Source: Paracoccaceae bacterium (GTDB lineage: Bacteria > Pseudomonadota > Alphaproteobacteria > Rhizobiales > Stappiaceae). Taken from it: 57,732 nucleotides of DNA. Of this stretch, positions 1 to 8,332 are shown one piece after another; the stretch's first letter is position 1, and each line of letters begins with the position of its first letter. Location: the NCBI GenBank assembly GCA_013373445.1, contig JABXHV010000100.1:1-57732 (forward strand), given 5' to 3'. The notes beneath the pieces were generated by a model. It saw only the letters and a list, made by a program, of their open reading frames with translations. It was not told where the DNA came from and ran no database searches. The translations under genes were made by a program, and so were the position numbers.

Positions 1-582
1 GAGCATGAGCATGAGCATGAAGAGGCACATGACGCCCACTTAGGCCACCAACATGATCACCACGGCACAGATCCGCACATCTGGCTTGATCCCGACAATG
101 CGATTGCGATGCTGGATGCCATCGAGCACACGCTCTCCGACAAGGATCCTGAAAATGCGCCGACCTATCATGCCAACGCTGAAAAAACGAAGGAAAAGCT
201 CGCCGCTTTGAGCGCCAAGATCGAGGCTACATTGAAGCCTGCCCGCGGCATTCCCTTTGTCGTGTTCCATGATGCCTATAATTACTTCGAGCATCGTTTC
301 GGCGTCGGCGCAATAGGTTCGGTCAAGCTGAATCCGGAAGCGCCTTCCAGCGCGGAACACATTTCCGAAATTCATCACAAGATGAAAGAAGAAAACGTGG
401 CTTGCGTGTTCTCTGAACCACAGTTTCCGGCGAAGATTGTCTCTGTCGTCAGCGAAGGTACGAATGCGAAAACCGGCGTTCTGGATCCAATCGGCTCCGA
501 ACTTGCGAACGGACCTGACCTTTATCCGGAACTGCTGACAGCGATCTCCAGCAGCATGAGTGAATGTCTTCTGGACAAGTGA
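1..582 (+). CDS. znuA: Zinc ABC transporter substrate-binding protein, C-terminal part
   Basis: The reading frame is open from the first base, so the N-terminus lies outside the window. The visible 193 residues begin with a run of alternating His, Glu and Asp (about residues 1-22), the metal-catching loop typical of ZnuA-type cluster A-I solute-binding proteins. It is followed by HIWLDP, a conserved metal-site region, and a later FHDAYNYFEHRFG segment with further metal-binding His residues. The family captures Zn(II) in the periplasm and passes it to a ZnuBC permease, not visible here. A strong hairpin terminator follows 35 bases after the stop. A Mn-binding relative is possible, but the His-rich loop favours zinc. 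Confidence 0.85.
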   Translation, partial: EHEHEHEEAHDAHLGHQHDHHGTDPHIWLDPDNAIAMLDAIEHTLSDKDPENAPTYHANAEKTKEKLAALSAKIEATLKPARGIPFVVFHDAYNYFEHRFGVGAIGSVKLNPEAPSSAEHISEIHHKMKEENVACVFSEPQFPAKIVSVVSEGTNAKTGVLDPIGSELANGPDLYPELLTAISSSMSECLLDK

Positions 583-616
583 TCTCACACATGTGAAGGC
601 ATCGGCCTTCAAATGC

Positions 617-645
617 AAAAAGGCCACCGAAACGGTGGCCTTTTT
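617..645. terminator. Bidirectional rho-independent terminator
   Basis: A nine-base stem (AGGCCACCG with CGGTGGCCT) around an AAA loop is flanked by A5 on the left and T5 on the right. It can stop the znuA transcript on the plus strand and the L,D-transpeptidase transcript on the minus strand. Confidence 0.9.
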
Positions 646-671
646 CATGTCTGACTGGTGCCAGTAGCGCG

Positions 672-2633
672 TTAGCTACGTGCAGCCTCCGTTGCGTCGA
701 TGGCCTTAATCAAATAACGGTCGCGGTCATAAACGTCATTGAAATATGAGATGGTTCCATCGACTTCCGGCCATGCGGTGAAATAGGACACATAGACGGG
801 GATGTCTCCAGAGACCTTTTCCTGATGGTTCTGACCCTTGGCGATCTCGCTGGCGACGTGGCTCTTGCTTTTACCCAATACGGCCGCAGCCATGGCACGT
901 GGATCATGCAGGCGGACACAACCGTGGCTGAACGCGCGGCTGTCCTTCTTGAACAGGCTCTTTGAAGGCGTGTCGTGCATGTAGATGTGGTGCTTGTTGG
1001 GGAACAAGATCTTCAATTCGCCCAAGGCGTTTCTCGCGCCAGGATATTGGCGAACGTTCACACTCGCCTTCTTTGTCGCGACCGCATACCAGTCTACAGA
1101 AGCGGAAGACACCTTCCGGCCATTGACGGTGCTGACTTCATAGCCCGCTGCATCCAGATAACCTGGATTCTTGGCCAGCTTTGGCAGCATTTCATTGACG
1201 ATGATGGAATAAGGCACACCCCAATAAGGGTTGTACTCAACCACTTCGATCTTGTCGTAGAAGAAATTTGTCTGATTGGACTTCTTGCCGACAACAACGC
1301 GCATCGACAACGGCTCTTCGCCCGGTGCGGTGTATGTCGCGGTGAAGGCTGGCTGGTTGATAAAGACCTTACGCTCACCGAGCTCCTCAGGCAACCAGCG
1401 GGTGCGTTCCATCGCCAGTTCGACCTTGGCGATCTTGGCTGCATTGGTCACGCCGACAAGAGCGAGAATGGTGTTTTTGCCGATGATCCCGTCTGCGGAA
1501 AGTTTGTTTTCCTTTTGGAAGCCCTTCACAAGAGCAGCAATCTCAGCCGAGTACAGGTCTTCACCATTGTAGGCAGAGAGTGTTTCTGCATGGGCAGCCT
1601 TCAATTCTGGCGAACCGTTTTTCTTGATCGCAGCCACGATATTCTTGACTTCAGGGCTCGAGCGGCCAGCCTTCAGGAAAGTGCCCGGTGCGATCACGAT
1701 CCGCTCTTCATCCTTGTCCTGGGCACGCAAGTGCGCCAATTCGTTTTTCAATGCCTTGAACGGGCCTGACTGCGGGTTGTGAGCTTCGATGGCCGCCGGC
1801 AAATCAGCAGCTGTCGCAGCCTCATTGAGTGCGGCAACCAGATCTACCTTATGACGTGGAAGATCATGATAACCGGAGATCCGATTTGGATCGACACGAC
1901 CACGCTCAGCGTCGAGCATATACATCATGACAGCTGCAGAAAGCTGCATTTCGAAGGTCATGAGAGCCTTGTCACGCTCAACTCCAGAAAGACCGGAAAC
2001 AGCCGGCAGGGAGACAAAATAGTCCTGGCTGTCGAGAGCAAATTCTTCGGCTGCAGCCAATGTGCGACGCGCGGCTCCGGCCTTGATGTTCGCACGGCCG
2101 TTATCGATCCAGATAAAGTTCGGGTGCTCGCGGTAATACGCAATCAAAGCCTCTCCGACTTCGGAAAGCGCGTCAATTTTAATGTCTTCCAGAACGGAAC
2201 GCGCTTCATCGAACGGGCTCAACACGACCGGTGTTGGGCTGACATCAGAGCTTGTGCCTTCAGCCAGCTGTTTTTCGCTGTCACTCGGGTCAACTGCAAC
2301 CGCAGCGGTTTTGACTGTTGCCAGTTTTGCCAATGAAATTGTCTGAAGACGGTCGGGCTTATAGGTAAAATAGCGCGGCGCAGACACACGGGCCTTCTTG
2401 GCCTGCTTCACCAGAGCTTCCTGAGCGTTCAGTTCTTTCAACTTTGCCGATTCAGGGTTGAACAGACGCTTGAAGAAACCTTGCGCTGCTGCAGGCTCGG
2501 CAAACCCCGTCACACCGATCGTCGCACCGGTTGAGACAAGCAAACCGGCCATTAGAACCGACGTCAGACGCTTGCCCGCTGCATTGCGTGGCGCCTTCAC
2601 AGAAGAAGTCGAATTCATTGGTGTTGGGAGCAT
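672..2633 (-). CDS. L,D-transpeptidase (YcbB/LdtD-like), secreted
   Basis: This 653-residue protein begins with a basic stretch and a hydrophobic segment (about residues 23-50, ending AAAQG), which reads as a signal peptide for the periplasm. A peptidoglycan-binding-like domain lies near residues 355-395 (LVKGFQKENKLSADGIIG). A YkuD transpeptidase domain fills the C-terminal third and carries the catalytic SHGCVRL motif (Cys near 572) and the upstream HIYMHDTP segment. The family forms 3-3 cross-links between meso-diaminopimelate residues of peptidoglycan. Its length matches large YcbB-type enzymes rather than small YkuD enzymes. The first ATG is kept because AAGG lies upstream, but the ATG five codons later is possible. 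It is a single-gene unit ending at a shared terminator. Confidence 0.9.
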   Translation of the reverse strand: MLPTPMNSTSSVKAPRNAAGKRLTSVLMAGLLVSTGATIGVTGFAEPAAAQGFFKRLFNPESAKLKELNAQEALVKQAKKARVSAPRYFTYKPDRLQTISLAKLATVKTAAVAVDPSDSEKQLAEGTSSDVSPTPVVLSPFDEARSVLEDIKIDALSEVGEALIAYYREHPNFIWIDNGRANIKAGAARRTLAAAEEFALDSQDYFVSLPAVSGLSGVERDKALMTFEMQLSAAVMMYMLDAERGRVDPNRISGYHDLPRHKVDLVAALNEAATAADLPAAIEAHNPQSGPFKALKNELAHLRAQDKDEERIVIAPGTFLKAGRSSPEVKNIVAAIKKNGSPELKAAHAETLSAYNGEDLYSAEIAALVKGFQKENKLSADGIIGKNTILALVGVTNAAKIAKVELAMERTRWLPEELGERKVFINQPAFTATYTAPGEEPLSMRVVVGKKSNQTNFFYDKIEVVEYNPYWGVPYSIIVNEMLPKLAKNPGYLDAAGYEVSTVNGRKVSSASVDWYAVATKKASVNVRQYPGARNALGELKILFPNKHHIYMHDTPSKSLFKKDSRAFSHGCVRLHDPRAMAAAVLGKSKSHVASEIAKGQNHQEKVSGDIPVYVSYFTAWPEVDGTISYFNDVYDRDRYLIKAIDATEAARS

Positions 2634-3058
2634 TTCAAAAATCGCCTTAGTCGTTCACCCGGGCGTTCAGTGGACCTGAGACAGGTCCATAGCATCTACC
2701 GGGGCTCAATGAGTCTGTTTCTAGGGTTGGGCGAGAGCCGTTTTACCTCGCACGCAACACACATATACCTATTCGCACATAGCTAACGTCTAAACAGGAT
2801 TCACAGCTATGATTCAAATCACAGTGTTGTCACCTTAATACAATGTACGAACTGTCGTTAAGAAAAATTCAACGCCTGCTGCAGGCGAAGAAACATTTCA
2901 CAGGCTTTCCCACAACGTTCCGCTACGGCAAAAATGCGAGATCCACAATCTCCTGGGATCAAGGCAATAAAAAAGTCGGCTAAATGAAACATTCAGCCGA
3001 CTTTTGATCCTGCGGTCGTTTAGCTCCGCACATCTCCGGAGCTGGTCAGTTCTGCAAC
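2634..3058. other. Intergenic region between ssb and the L,D-transpeptidase gene
   Basis: These 425 bases carry no credible gene. The right end holds the ssb terminator. The A+T-rich left and middle (about 2750-2870) should contain the minus-strand promoter of the L,D-transpeptidase gene, but no clear -35/-10 pair stands out. Confidence 0.6.
2969..3007 (-). terminator. ssb transcription terminator
   Basis: An eleven-base perfect stem (AAAAGTCGGCT with AGCCGACTTTT) has a further AATG/CATT pairing inside the loop. It lies about 50 bases beyond the ssb stop, and read on the minus strand the 3' arm ends in a T-run. Confidence 0.85.
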
Positions 3059-3592
3059 CTAGAACGGGATTTCATCGTCCATTGGGCCAGCGCCGCCGCC
3101 AAAGCCACCGCCGCCTGAGCCACCGCCTGATTGGCCGCCGCCGTATCCGCCACCAGATCCACCACCGAATCCACCGCCGGAAGGCTCGCCGCCCATATCA
3201 CCGCCGCCGCTGAAACCACCACCGGAGCCGCCGCCTTCACCGCGACCATCAAGCATTGTAAGTGTCGAGTTAAAGCCCTGGAGAACGATCTCTGTCGAAT
3301 ATTTGTCCTGACCGGACTGGTCCTGCCATTTGCGCGTTTGCAGCTGACCTTCGATATAGACCTTCGCGCCTTTGCGAAGATATTGTTCGGCCACTTTACA
3401 CAGGCCTTCATTGAAGATCACCACTCGGTGCCACTCGGTCCGCTCACGGCGTTCACCGCTGCTGCGGTCACGCCAGCTTTCCGAGGTCGCAATACGCAAA
3501 TTGGCGATCGGACGCCCGTCCTGGGTTCGGCGAATTTCCGGATCCGCTCCCAAGTTTCCAACCAGAATAACCTTGTTGACGCTGCCCGCCAT
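3059..3592 (-). CDS. ssb: Single-stranded DNA-binding protein
   Basis: This 177-residue protein opens with the SSB OB-fold ([19 protein letters not shown], later WHRVVIF and [13 protein letters not shown]) over about residues 1-110. A long Gly-rich flexible linker follows, and the protein ends in the acidic tip MDDEIPF that recruits repair and replication partners. It coats single-stranded DNA in replication, recombination and repair. The start is supported by AAGGAG eight bases upstream. It diverges from uvrA, a common alphaproteobacterial arrangement, and the space between holds an SOS box. The Gly linker is encoded by GGC-like repeats and should not be read as a DNA repeat element. Confidence 0.98.
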   Translation of the reverse strand: MAGSVNKVILVGNLGADPEIRRTQDGRPIANLRIATSESWRDRSSGERRERTEWHRVVIFNEGLCKVAEQYLRKGAKVYIEGQLQTRKWQDQSGQDKYSTEIVLQGFNSTLTMLDGRGEGGGSGGGFSGGGDMGGEPSGGGFGGGSGGGYGGGQSGGGSGGGGFGGGAGPMDDEIPF

Positions 3593-3888
3593 GGACCAAA
3601 CTCCTTACGTTCCAGGCTTCATGAATGATCGCGAAATCTCGCAGCAGGTGCCAGGCACAGTCGCTCAGGTCAATGCAGTTCATTCATGGCCTTTGTCTTT
3701 ACTCACCTTCGTATGTAGACCAAGCCCACCCGATACAAAAGCAACTGGCGACTTTTTCAGCTTCAGAACGCCTTAATCCACATGCTTGAACGGGTAACGG
3801 CTGTTTCAAGCGCCAACATAGCGTGAAGCTCGGTGTGTTTTCGATCACGCATACGCTTGTGAAAACCCGTGATCGTCGCAAAACAGCC

Positions 3889-3916
3889 TTGCCAAACGCA
3901 TCTTGTTCTCTATATG
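3889..3916 (+). promoter_or_regulatory. Candidate sigma70 promoter of uvrA
   Basis: TTGCCA (3889-3894) and TATATG (3911-3916) are separated by 16 bases. The -10 element is embedded in the SOS box, so LexA binding would block it. Confidence 0.5.
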
Positions 3917-3919
3917 TTC
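3905..3919. promoter_or_regulatory. LexA binding site (alphaproteobacterial SOS box)
   Basis: The sequence GTTCTCTATATGTTC matches exactly the direct-repeat consensus GTTC-N7-GTTC known for LexA in alphaproteobacteria. It lies between ssb and uvrA, both recognised SOS targets in this class, and overlaps a -10 hexamer. Confidence 0.85.
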
Positions 3920-4191
3920 CGTTCAATAAAACTGATTTTAAAAGTGATTGCAAGCGACCAGGCAGATGTTTTCTCGCGCGCATCAAAAGAGTAAAAGGGC
4001 GTCGCGCGGACCGAAGGCCTAAGACCCATAAGCGTCGTACGCTCATGAGGTTTCATTCACACGGCTTTGCACACTGTATTGTGATTGATCCGTTGGGGTG
4101 AATTCACGTAGACGTGTTAACAGCCAACCGACCCGGCTGATGCGCCCAGGCCATCAGCTCTCAGAACATCAAAGATCTGGACAACGACGAC

Positions 4192-7116
4192 ATGGACAAA
4201 GCCGCTTCTGGAAAAACATCGAAAGCACAATCCTTCGATCCCTCCAAAACGCTTTCGGTACGCGGCGCTCGGGAACATAACCTGAAGAACGTCGATCTGG
4301 ACCTGCCACGGGACAAGCTCATTGTCATGACCGGGCTGTCAGGCTCGGGAAAGTCCTCTCTGGCGTTTGATACGATCTACGCAGAGGGCCAGCGGCGCTA
4401 TGTTGAGAGTCTGTCGGCATATGCGCGCCAGTTCCTCGAAATGATGCAGAAGCCGGATGTCGATCAGATTGACGGACTTTCCCCGGCCATCTCAATTGAG
4501 CAGAAAACAACGTCCCGGAACCCGCGTTCGACCGTCGGCACCGTCACCGAGATTTACGATTACATGCGCTTGCTGTTCGCGCGGGTGGGAACTCCTTATT
4601 CTCCGGCGACCGGATTGCCGATCGAAAGTCAGACCGTCAGCCAGATGGTGGACCGTTTGATGGAGCTAGAAGAAGGCACCCGCCTTTATCTTCTTGCTCC
4701 GATTGTGCGCGGACGAAAGGGCGAGTACCGGAAGGAACTCGCTGAACTGATGAAAAAGGGCTTCCAGCGCGTCAAGATCGACGGAGCCTTTTACGAGATC
4801 GCCGAAGCGCCAGCCCTCGACAAGAAATTCAAGCACAACATCGATGTTGTCGTGGACAGAATAGTCGTGCGCGATGATATCGCTGGGCGCCTGGCAGATT
4901 CCTTTGAAACAGCGCTGCAATTGGCCGAAGGTCTCGCGGTTGCCGAGCTTGCAGATGCAACGGACGACAAGGGCGAGCCACAACGGCTTATGTTTTCTGA
5001 AAAATTCGCCTGTCCGGTCTCAGGCTTCACGATTTCAGAGATTGAGCCGCGGCTGTTTTCATTCAACAACCCCTTCGGCGCCTGTCCGACCTGTGACGGT
5101 CTCGGCTCCACGCTGGCGTTTGAAGCAGAACTGGTTGTTCCCGATCAAAGCCTCTCACTTCGCGAGGGGGCGATCTTACCCTGGGCAAAGACCGGATCGA
5201 CCTCTCCTTATTATACGCAGACACTGGAGGCATTGGCTTCCCACTTTGATGTCGCGATGTCGACACCCTGGCGTGATCTGCCTGAAGAGGTTCGCCAGGC
5301 CATCCTTCATGGCACCGGCAAACAGGAAATCGAGTTCGTCTATGATGACGGCGTGCGCAGCTATCGGACAGCCAAAGCCTTTGAAGGTGTCGTCGGTAAC
5401 ATCGAGCGCCGCTGGCGTGAGACCGAGTCAAACTGGGTCCGCGAAGAACTTTCAAAGTTTCAGTCAGACCATCCCTGCCCTGCCTGCATGGGTTTCCGTC
5501 TGAAACCCGAAGCCCTGTGCGTCAAGATCGCTGATAAACATATTGGGCTGATCACCGAGCTTTCCATTCGCGCTGCGGGAGAGTGGTTTGAAGCTCTGCC
5601 TGAGAAGCTGACGGAAAAGCAGCAAAATATTGCCGGGCGTATCCTGAAAGAGATCCGTGAGCGCCTGAAGTTTCTCAACGATGTGGGACTTGAATATCTG
5701 TCGATGTCGCGAGCGTCCGGCACGCTGTCAGGTGGAGAGAGCCAACGCATCCGGCTGGCGTCCCAGATTGGTTCGGGCCTGACAGGCGTACTTTATGTCC
5801 TTGATGAGCCGTCCATCGGTCTGCATCAGCGTGACAATGCCCGGCTTCTCGACACACTCAAACACCTGAGAGACCTGGGCAACACGGTGATCGTGGTCGA
5901 ACACGACGAAGACGCGGTGTTAAACGCCGACTATGTGGTCGATGTTGGACCAGGGGCCGGTGTTCATGGTGGTGAGATCGTGTCGAAAGGCACCCCAGAT
6001 CAAATCATCGCCGACAAGAACTCTTTGACGGGTCAATACCTGTCCGGCACGATGATGGTGCCAATGCCGGCGGAACGGCGGAAAATTACCAAGAAGCGCA
6101 AGCTCTCGGTCATCGGCGCGCGCGGCAACAACCTGCAGAACATCGATGTCGATGTTCCTTTGGGGACGTTCACTTGCGTGACCGGCGTGTCCGGTGGCGG
6201 CAAATCAACATTCCTGATCGATACTTTGTTCAAGTCTGCAGCACGGCGGCTTAATGGGGCTCGCGAGTTCCCTGCACCGCATGACAAGATCGAGGGTCTG
6301 GAGCATCTCGACAAGGTGATCGACATTGATCAGTCGCCTATTGGCCGCACACCGCGTTCGAATCCAGCGACCTATACAGGTGCCTTCACGCCGATTCGTG
6401 AATGGTTCGCCGGAATGCCGGAAGCCAAAGCGCGCGGCTATGCGCCGGGCCGATTCTCGTTCAACGTCAAGGGAGGACGCTGCGAAGCCTGCCAAGGCGA
6501 CGGTGTCATCAAGATCGAGATGCACTTTCTGCCGGATGTTTATGTGACCTGCGACGTCTGCAAGGGCAAACGTTACAATCGCGAGACCCTGGAAGTTCAT
6601 TTCAAGGGCAAATCAATTGCCGATGTGCTGGATATGACCGTTGAGGAAGCCGCCAGCTTCTTCTCTGCCGTTCCATCTGTACGCGACAAGATGGAAACAT
6701 TGGCCCGTGTGGGTCTTGGTTACATAAAGGTCGGTCAGCAGGCGACAACCCTGTCCGGCGGCGAGGCACAGCGCGTGAAACTCGCCAAGGAACTGTCACG
6801 TCGATCTACAGGACGCACGCTTTATATCCTCGATGAACCCACAACAGGGCTTCATTTTCACGATGTGGCAAAACTGCTGGAAGTTCTTCACGAGCTTGTC
6901 GATCAAGGCAACAGTGTTTTGGTCATTGAGCATAATCTTGAGGTCATCAAGACGGCCGACTGGATCATTGACCTTGGACCCGAAGGGGGTACCGGAGGTG
7001 GTACAGTGGTCGCCACAGGCCGACCAGAGGATGTGGTAAATGTTGAAGCAAGCTACACCGGACAGTTCCTCGCAGAGGTTTTGAAGCGTCGTCCAGTGCG
7101 GTCAAGCGCGAAATAG
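4192..7116 (+). CDS. uvrA: Excinuclease ABC subunit A
   Basis: This 974-residue DNA damage sensor of nucleotide excision repair loads UvrB at lesions. It has two ABC ATPase halves: Walker [10 protein letters not shown] at 48-56 with signature [12 protein letters not shown] near 511, and GVSGGGKST near 664 with [12 protein letters not shown] near 854. The C-terminal zinc module (CEACQGDG ... [10 protein letters not shown], about 763-790) is complete. The N-terminal module (about 273-303) reads CPVSGFT ... CPTCDG, so one of the four expected Cys is Ser. The same change is, from memory, common in rhizobial UvrA. The start ATG has only a weak ribosome site. It is monocistronic with a strong terminator after it, and an SOS box lies upstream. 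Confidence 0.98.
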   Translation: MDKAASGKTSKAQSFDPSKTLSVRGAREHNLKNVDLDLPRDKLIVMTGLSGSGKSSLAFDTIYAEGQRRYVESLSAYARQFLEMMQKPDVDQIDGLSPAISIEQKTTSRNPRSTVGTVTEIYDYMRLLFARVGTPYSPATGLPIESQTVSQMVDRLMELEEGTRLYLLAPIVRGRKGEYRKELAELMKKGFQRVKIDGAFYEIAEAPALDKKFKHNIDVVVDRIVVRDDIAGRLADSFETALQLAEGLAVAELADATDDKGEPQRLMFSEKFACPVSGFTISEIEPRLFSFNNPFGACPTCDGLGSTLAFEAELVVPDQSLSLREGAILPWAKTGSTSPYYTQTLEALASHFDVAMSTPWRDLPEEVRQAILHGTGKQEIEFVYDDGVRSYRTAKAFEGVVGNIERRWRETESNWVREELSKFQSDHPCPACMGFRLKPEALCVKIADKHIGLITELSIRAAGEWFEALPEKLTEKQQNIAGRILKEIRERLKFLNDVGLEYLSMSRASGTLSGGESQRIRLASQIGSGLTGVLYVLDEPSIGLHQRDNARLLDTLKHLRDLGNTVIVVEHDEDAVLNADYVVDVGPGAGVHGGEIVSKGTPDQIIADKNSLTGQYLSGTMMVPMPAERRKITKKRKLSVIGARGNNLQNIDVDVPLGTFTCVTGVSGGGKSTFLIDTLFKSAARRLNGAREFPAPHDKIEGLEHLDKVIDIDQSPIGRTPRSNPATYTGAFTPIREWFAGMPEAKARGYAPGRFSFNVKGGRCEACQGDGVIKIEMHFLPDVYVTCDVCKGKRYNRETLEVHFKGKSIADVLDMTVEEAASFFSAVPSVRDKMETLARVGLGYIKVGQQATTLSGGEAQRVKLAKELSRRSTGRTLYILDEPTTGLHFHDVAKLLEVLHELVDQGNSVLVIEHNLEVIKTADWIIDLGPEGGTGGGTVVATGRPEDVVNVEASYTGQFLAEVLKRRPVRSSAK

Positions 7117-7169
7117 CCCGCTTTATTTTGCATCGCAACACCTCACTAACTCAACGAAATCAATTAATT

Positions 7170-7206
7170 AAGCCCCTGCACCACCCGGTGCCGGGGCTTT
7201 TTTATG
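7170..7206 (+). terminator. uvrA terminator
   Basis: A G+C-rich hairpin (AAGCCCC ... GGGGCTT with inner GCACC/GGTG pairing) is followed by T6, about 55 bases after the uvrA stop. Confidence 0.85.
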
Positions 7207-7271
7207 CTGCATTGCACTTTTTGCATGACTGACATGCCGAGAACGCACTAGTTTTATTTCCGCCCCCAAAT

Positions 7272-7283
7272 TATATCTCTCAT
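7272..7283 (+). promoter_or_regulatory. Shared promoter-like element, DUF1127 locus 1
   Basis: TATATC followed by TCTCAT sits 66 bases before the first DUF1127 start. The second locus has TATATATG followed by TCTCAT at a similar distance. No convincing -35 partner is visible. In Rhodobacter sphaeroides the comparable locus uses heat-shock sigma factors, so a non-sigma70 promoter is possible. Confidence 0.35.
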
Positions 7284-7337
7284 CAACGGGTTCGGGGCGC
7301 ACAGCCGCCGCGACATTTAGATTTAAAGAGACACAAG

Positions 7338-7487
7338 ATGATCAACACTGTTGTTCGCGGTTATAAGAAATGGTCCGGTTACCATCGTTCAGTGAAAGAG
7401 CTTTCCATGCTTTCTTCACGCGAGTTGAGCGACCTGGGTATTTCCCGCAATGAAATTCGTGCGATTGCACGCCGCGCAGCGGTCTAA
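7338..7487 (+). CDS. DUF1127 micro-protein, copy 1 (CcaF1-like)
   Basis: This 49-residue gene is too short for ordinary gene callers. It reads MINTVVRGYKKW, then a helical Arg-rich half ending ELSDLGISRNEIRAIARRAAV, the hallmark L-x-D-[IL]-G-[IL]-x-R-x-[ED]-I pattern of DUF1127 (YjiS-like) proteins. It is cytoplasmic and strongly basic. The R. sphaeroides homologue (RSP_6037, CcaF1) is reported to bind RNA and to be cotranscribed with the small RNAs encoded just downstream; the same layout is seen here. It shares start, length and core residues with the second copy 580 bases downstream, so the two are paralogues. An AGAG stretch precedes the ATG. Confidence 0.88.
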   Translation: MINTVVRGYKKWSGYHRSVKELSMLSSRELSDLGISRNEIRAIARRAAV

Positions 7488-7495
7488 CACCTAAC

Positions 7496-7534
7496 GCGCC
7501 ATTCAGGTCACCCTCCTCCCAGACCTGAATGCGC
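7496..7534 (+). ncRNA. Anti-Shine-Dalgarno hairpin 1 (CcsR/cuckoo-type)
   Basis: A perfect nine-base stem (7501-7509 with 7522-7530), extended by GCGC/GCGC with a one-base bulge, encloses a 12-base loop carrying CCTCCTCCC at 7512-7520. As RNA the loop is complementary to Shine-Dalgarno sequences. It starts nine bases after the DUF1127 stop. Confidence 0.85.
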
Positions 7535-7540
7535 TGACAC

Positions 7541-7572
7541 TGGCGAGATACTCCTCCTCCCAATTCTCGCCA
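7541..7572 (+). ncRNA. Anti-Shine-Dalgarno hairpin 2 (CcsR/cuckoo-type)
   Basis: The perfect eight-base stem TGGCGAGA / TCTCGCCA (7541-7548 with 7565-7572) encloses a 16-base loop with CCTCCTCCC at 7553-7561. The stem sequence is unrelated to that of hairpin 1, while the loop motif is identical. Confidence 0.82.
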
Positions 7573-7582
7573 AGTCGAAACG

Positions 7583-7616
7583 ACGCCCGCCAACACCTCC
7601 TCCCGTTGGCGGGCGT
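7583..7616 (+). ncRNA. Anti-Shine-Dalgarno hairpin 3 (CcsR/cuckoo-type)
   Basis: A perfect twelve-base stem (ACGCCCGCCAAC with GTTGGCGGGCGT) closes a ten-base loop ACCTCCTCCC (motif 7596-7604). A T5 run at 7620-7624 follows shortly, so this hairpin could also end some transcripts. Confidence 0.85.
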
Positions 7617-7628
7617 TCGTTTTTCTAG

Positions 7629-7653
7629 AGCCCGGTTTCACCGGGCTTTTTTG
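7629..7653 (+). terminator. Terminator of DUF1127 locus 1
   Basis: Stem AGCCCGGT / ACCGGGCT around TTC is followed by T5-6. It closes the transcript unit formed by DUF1127 copy 1 and hairpins 1-3. Confidence 0.88.
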
Positions 7654-8065
7654 TGTCTACGTCTCGCGAAGGTCCGGATGCCGTCGAGACGCTCTTTCTA
7701 CAACCAACGATTCCATACACGGCATTCGAGCTCAAAGACTATGATCAGTCTGCTAGATCGGACGTTCGTTGCTATCACTTGTTTATTTCACAAGCGCCAG
7801 CAGTGACCGACGCCTGTTTTTTCGATGCGAATTCGTACGTTCTCTCGCACCTGCGAGACGAATCGAAATCACAAGACTCCTGAAGGATCAGGGTTTTCCG
7901 AATTAAATTGATTAATAGACCGTATCTCTGCGTTTTCTGCAGGGCTGCTTTGCGCAATTTGCGCTACACCGCACTGCAACATACAGCTATATATGTCTCA
8001 TAGGAATTGACCGGGCCAGTCGTTTTGAAGAGCGCGTTGGCCATAGATACAAAGAGGCCTAAATC
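7654..8065. other. Intergenic region between the two DUF1127 loci, with inverted repeats
   Basis: No gene is visible in about 410 bases. It holds several small inverted repeats: CGTCTCG (7660-7666) with CGAGACG (7685-7691); TCTCGC (7843-7848) with GCGAGA (7853-7858), enclosed by ATTCG/CGAAT; and CCTGA (7879-7883) with TCAGG (7888-7892) followed by GTTTT. The right end carries the promoter-like element of the second locus (7988-8001). An additional small RNA around 7830-7900 is possible but unproven. Confidence 0.45.
7988..8001 (+). promoter_or_regulatory. Shared promoter-like element, DUF1127 locus 2
   Basis: TATATATG followed by TCTCAT sits 78 bases before the second DUF1127 start and resembles the element before copy 1. 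No matching -35 element was found. Confidence 0.35.
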
Positions 8066-8215
8066 ATGATCAACTCACTGACACGCAGCTACAACAACTG
8101 GAAACGTTTCCGTCGCACATACGATGAGCTTTCCAGCCTTTCAAACCGTGAACTCGATGATCTCGGAATCGGCCGTGCGGAAATCAGCCGCTACGCTCGC
8201 CAGTCCGCGAAGTAA
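8066..8215 (+). CDS. DUF1127 micro-protein, copy 2 (CcaF1-like)
   Basis: This 49-residue basic protein reads MINSLTRSYNNWKRFRRTY, then ELSSLSNRELDDLGIGRAEI and an Arg-rich end. It has the DUF1127 signature and the same length as copy 1. Between the copies, the MIN start, Trp12, the SNREL/SSREL block and the DLGI-R-EI core are kept, while flanking residues differ, so this is an old duplication rather than a recent one. An RNA-binding role is inferred from the R. sphaeroides CcaF1 relative. Two anti-Shine-Dalgarno hairpins and a terminator follow directly. Confidence 0.88.
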   Translation: MINSLTRSYNNWKRFRRTYDELSSLSNRELDDLGIGRAEISRYARQSAK

Positions 8216-8227
8216 AACGAATTTCAG

Positions 8228-8257
8228 GCTGTAAGCATCCTCCTCCCAGCTTACAGC
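8228..8257 (+). ncRNA. Anti-Shine-Dalgarno hairpin 4 (CcsR/cuckoo-type)
   Basis: The perfect nine-base stem GCTGTAAGC / GCTTACAGC encloses a 12-base loop with CCTCCTCCC at 8239-8247. Stem length and loop length equal those of hairpin 1, which also comes first after its DUF1127 gene. Confidence 0.85.
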
Positions 8258-8284
8258 TTGGTAGCCCTGCAAGGGGCGTCAAAG

Positions 8285-8322
8285 AAATGCTCGTCAGTAC
8301 CTCCTCCCACTGACGAGCATTT
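8285..8322 (+). ncRNA. Anti-Shine-Dalgarno hairpin 5 (CcsR/cuckoo-type)
   Basis: A perfect fourteen-base stem (8285-8298 with 8309-8322) closes the ten-base loop ACCTCCTCCC (motif 8300-8308), the same loop as hairpin 3, which is also the last before its terminator. Confidence 0.85.
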
Positions 8323-8332
8323 TCTACTTTAA

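Larger units (their letters stand above)
3593..4191. other. Divergent ssb/uvrA control region
   Basis: This 599-base spacer separates the divergent ssb and uvrA genes. It contains an SOS box at 3905-3919 overlapping a sigma70-like promoter. Frames that stay open here (for example 3823-4101) look like chance frames with no recognisable protein features. If the plus promoter at 3889-3916 is the only one, uvrA has a leader of about 270 nt. Confidence 0.6.

Noticed and set aside
975-1769. 264-codon frame antisense to the L,D-transpeptidase gene
   Set aside because: Shadow of a gene with clear catalytic motifs on the other strand.
3070-3245. Short repeated GGC/CCG units resembling a DNA repeat array
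   Set aside because: They encode the Gly-rich linker of SSB in frame, and the spacing is irregular.
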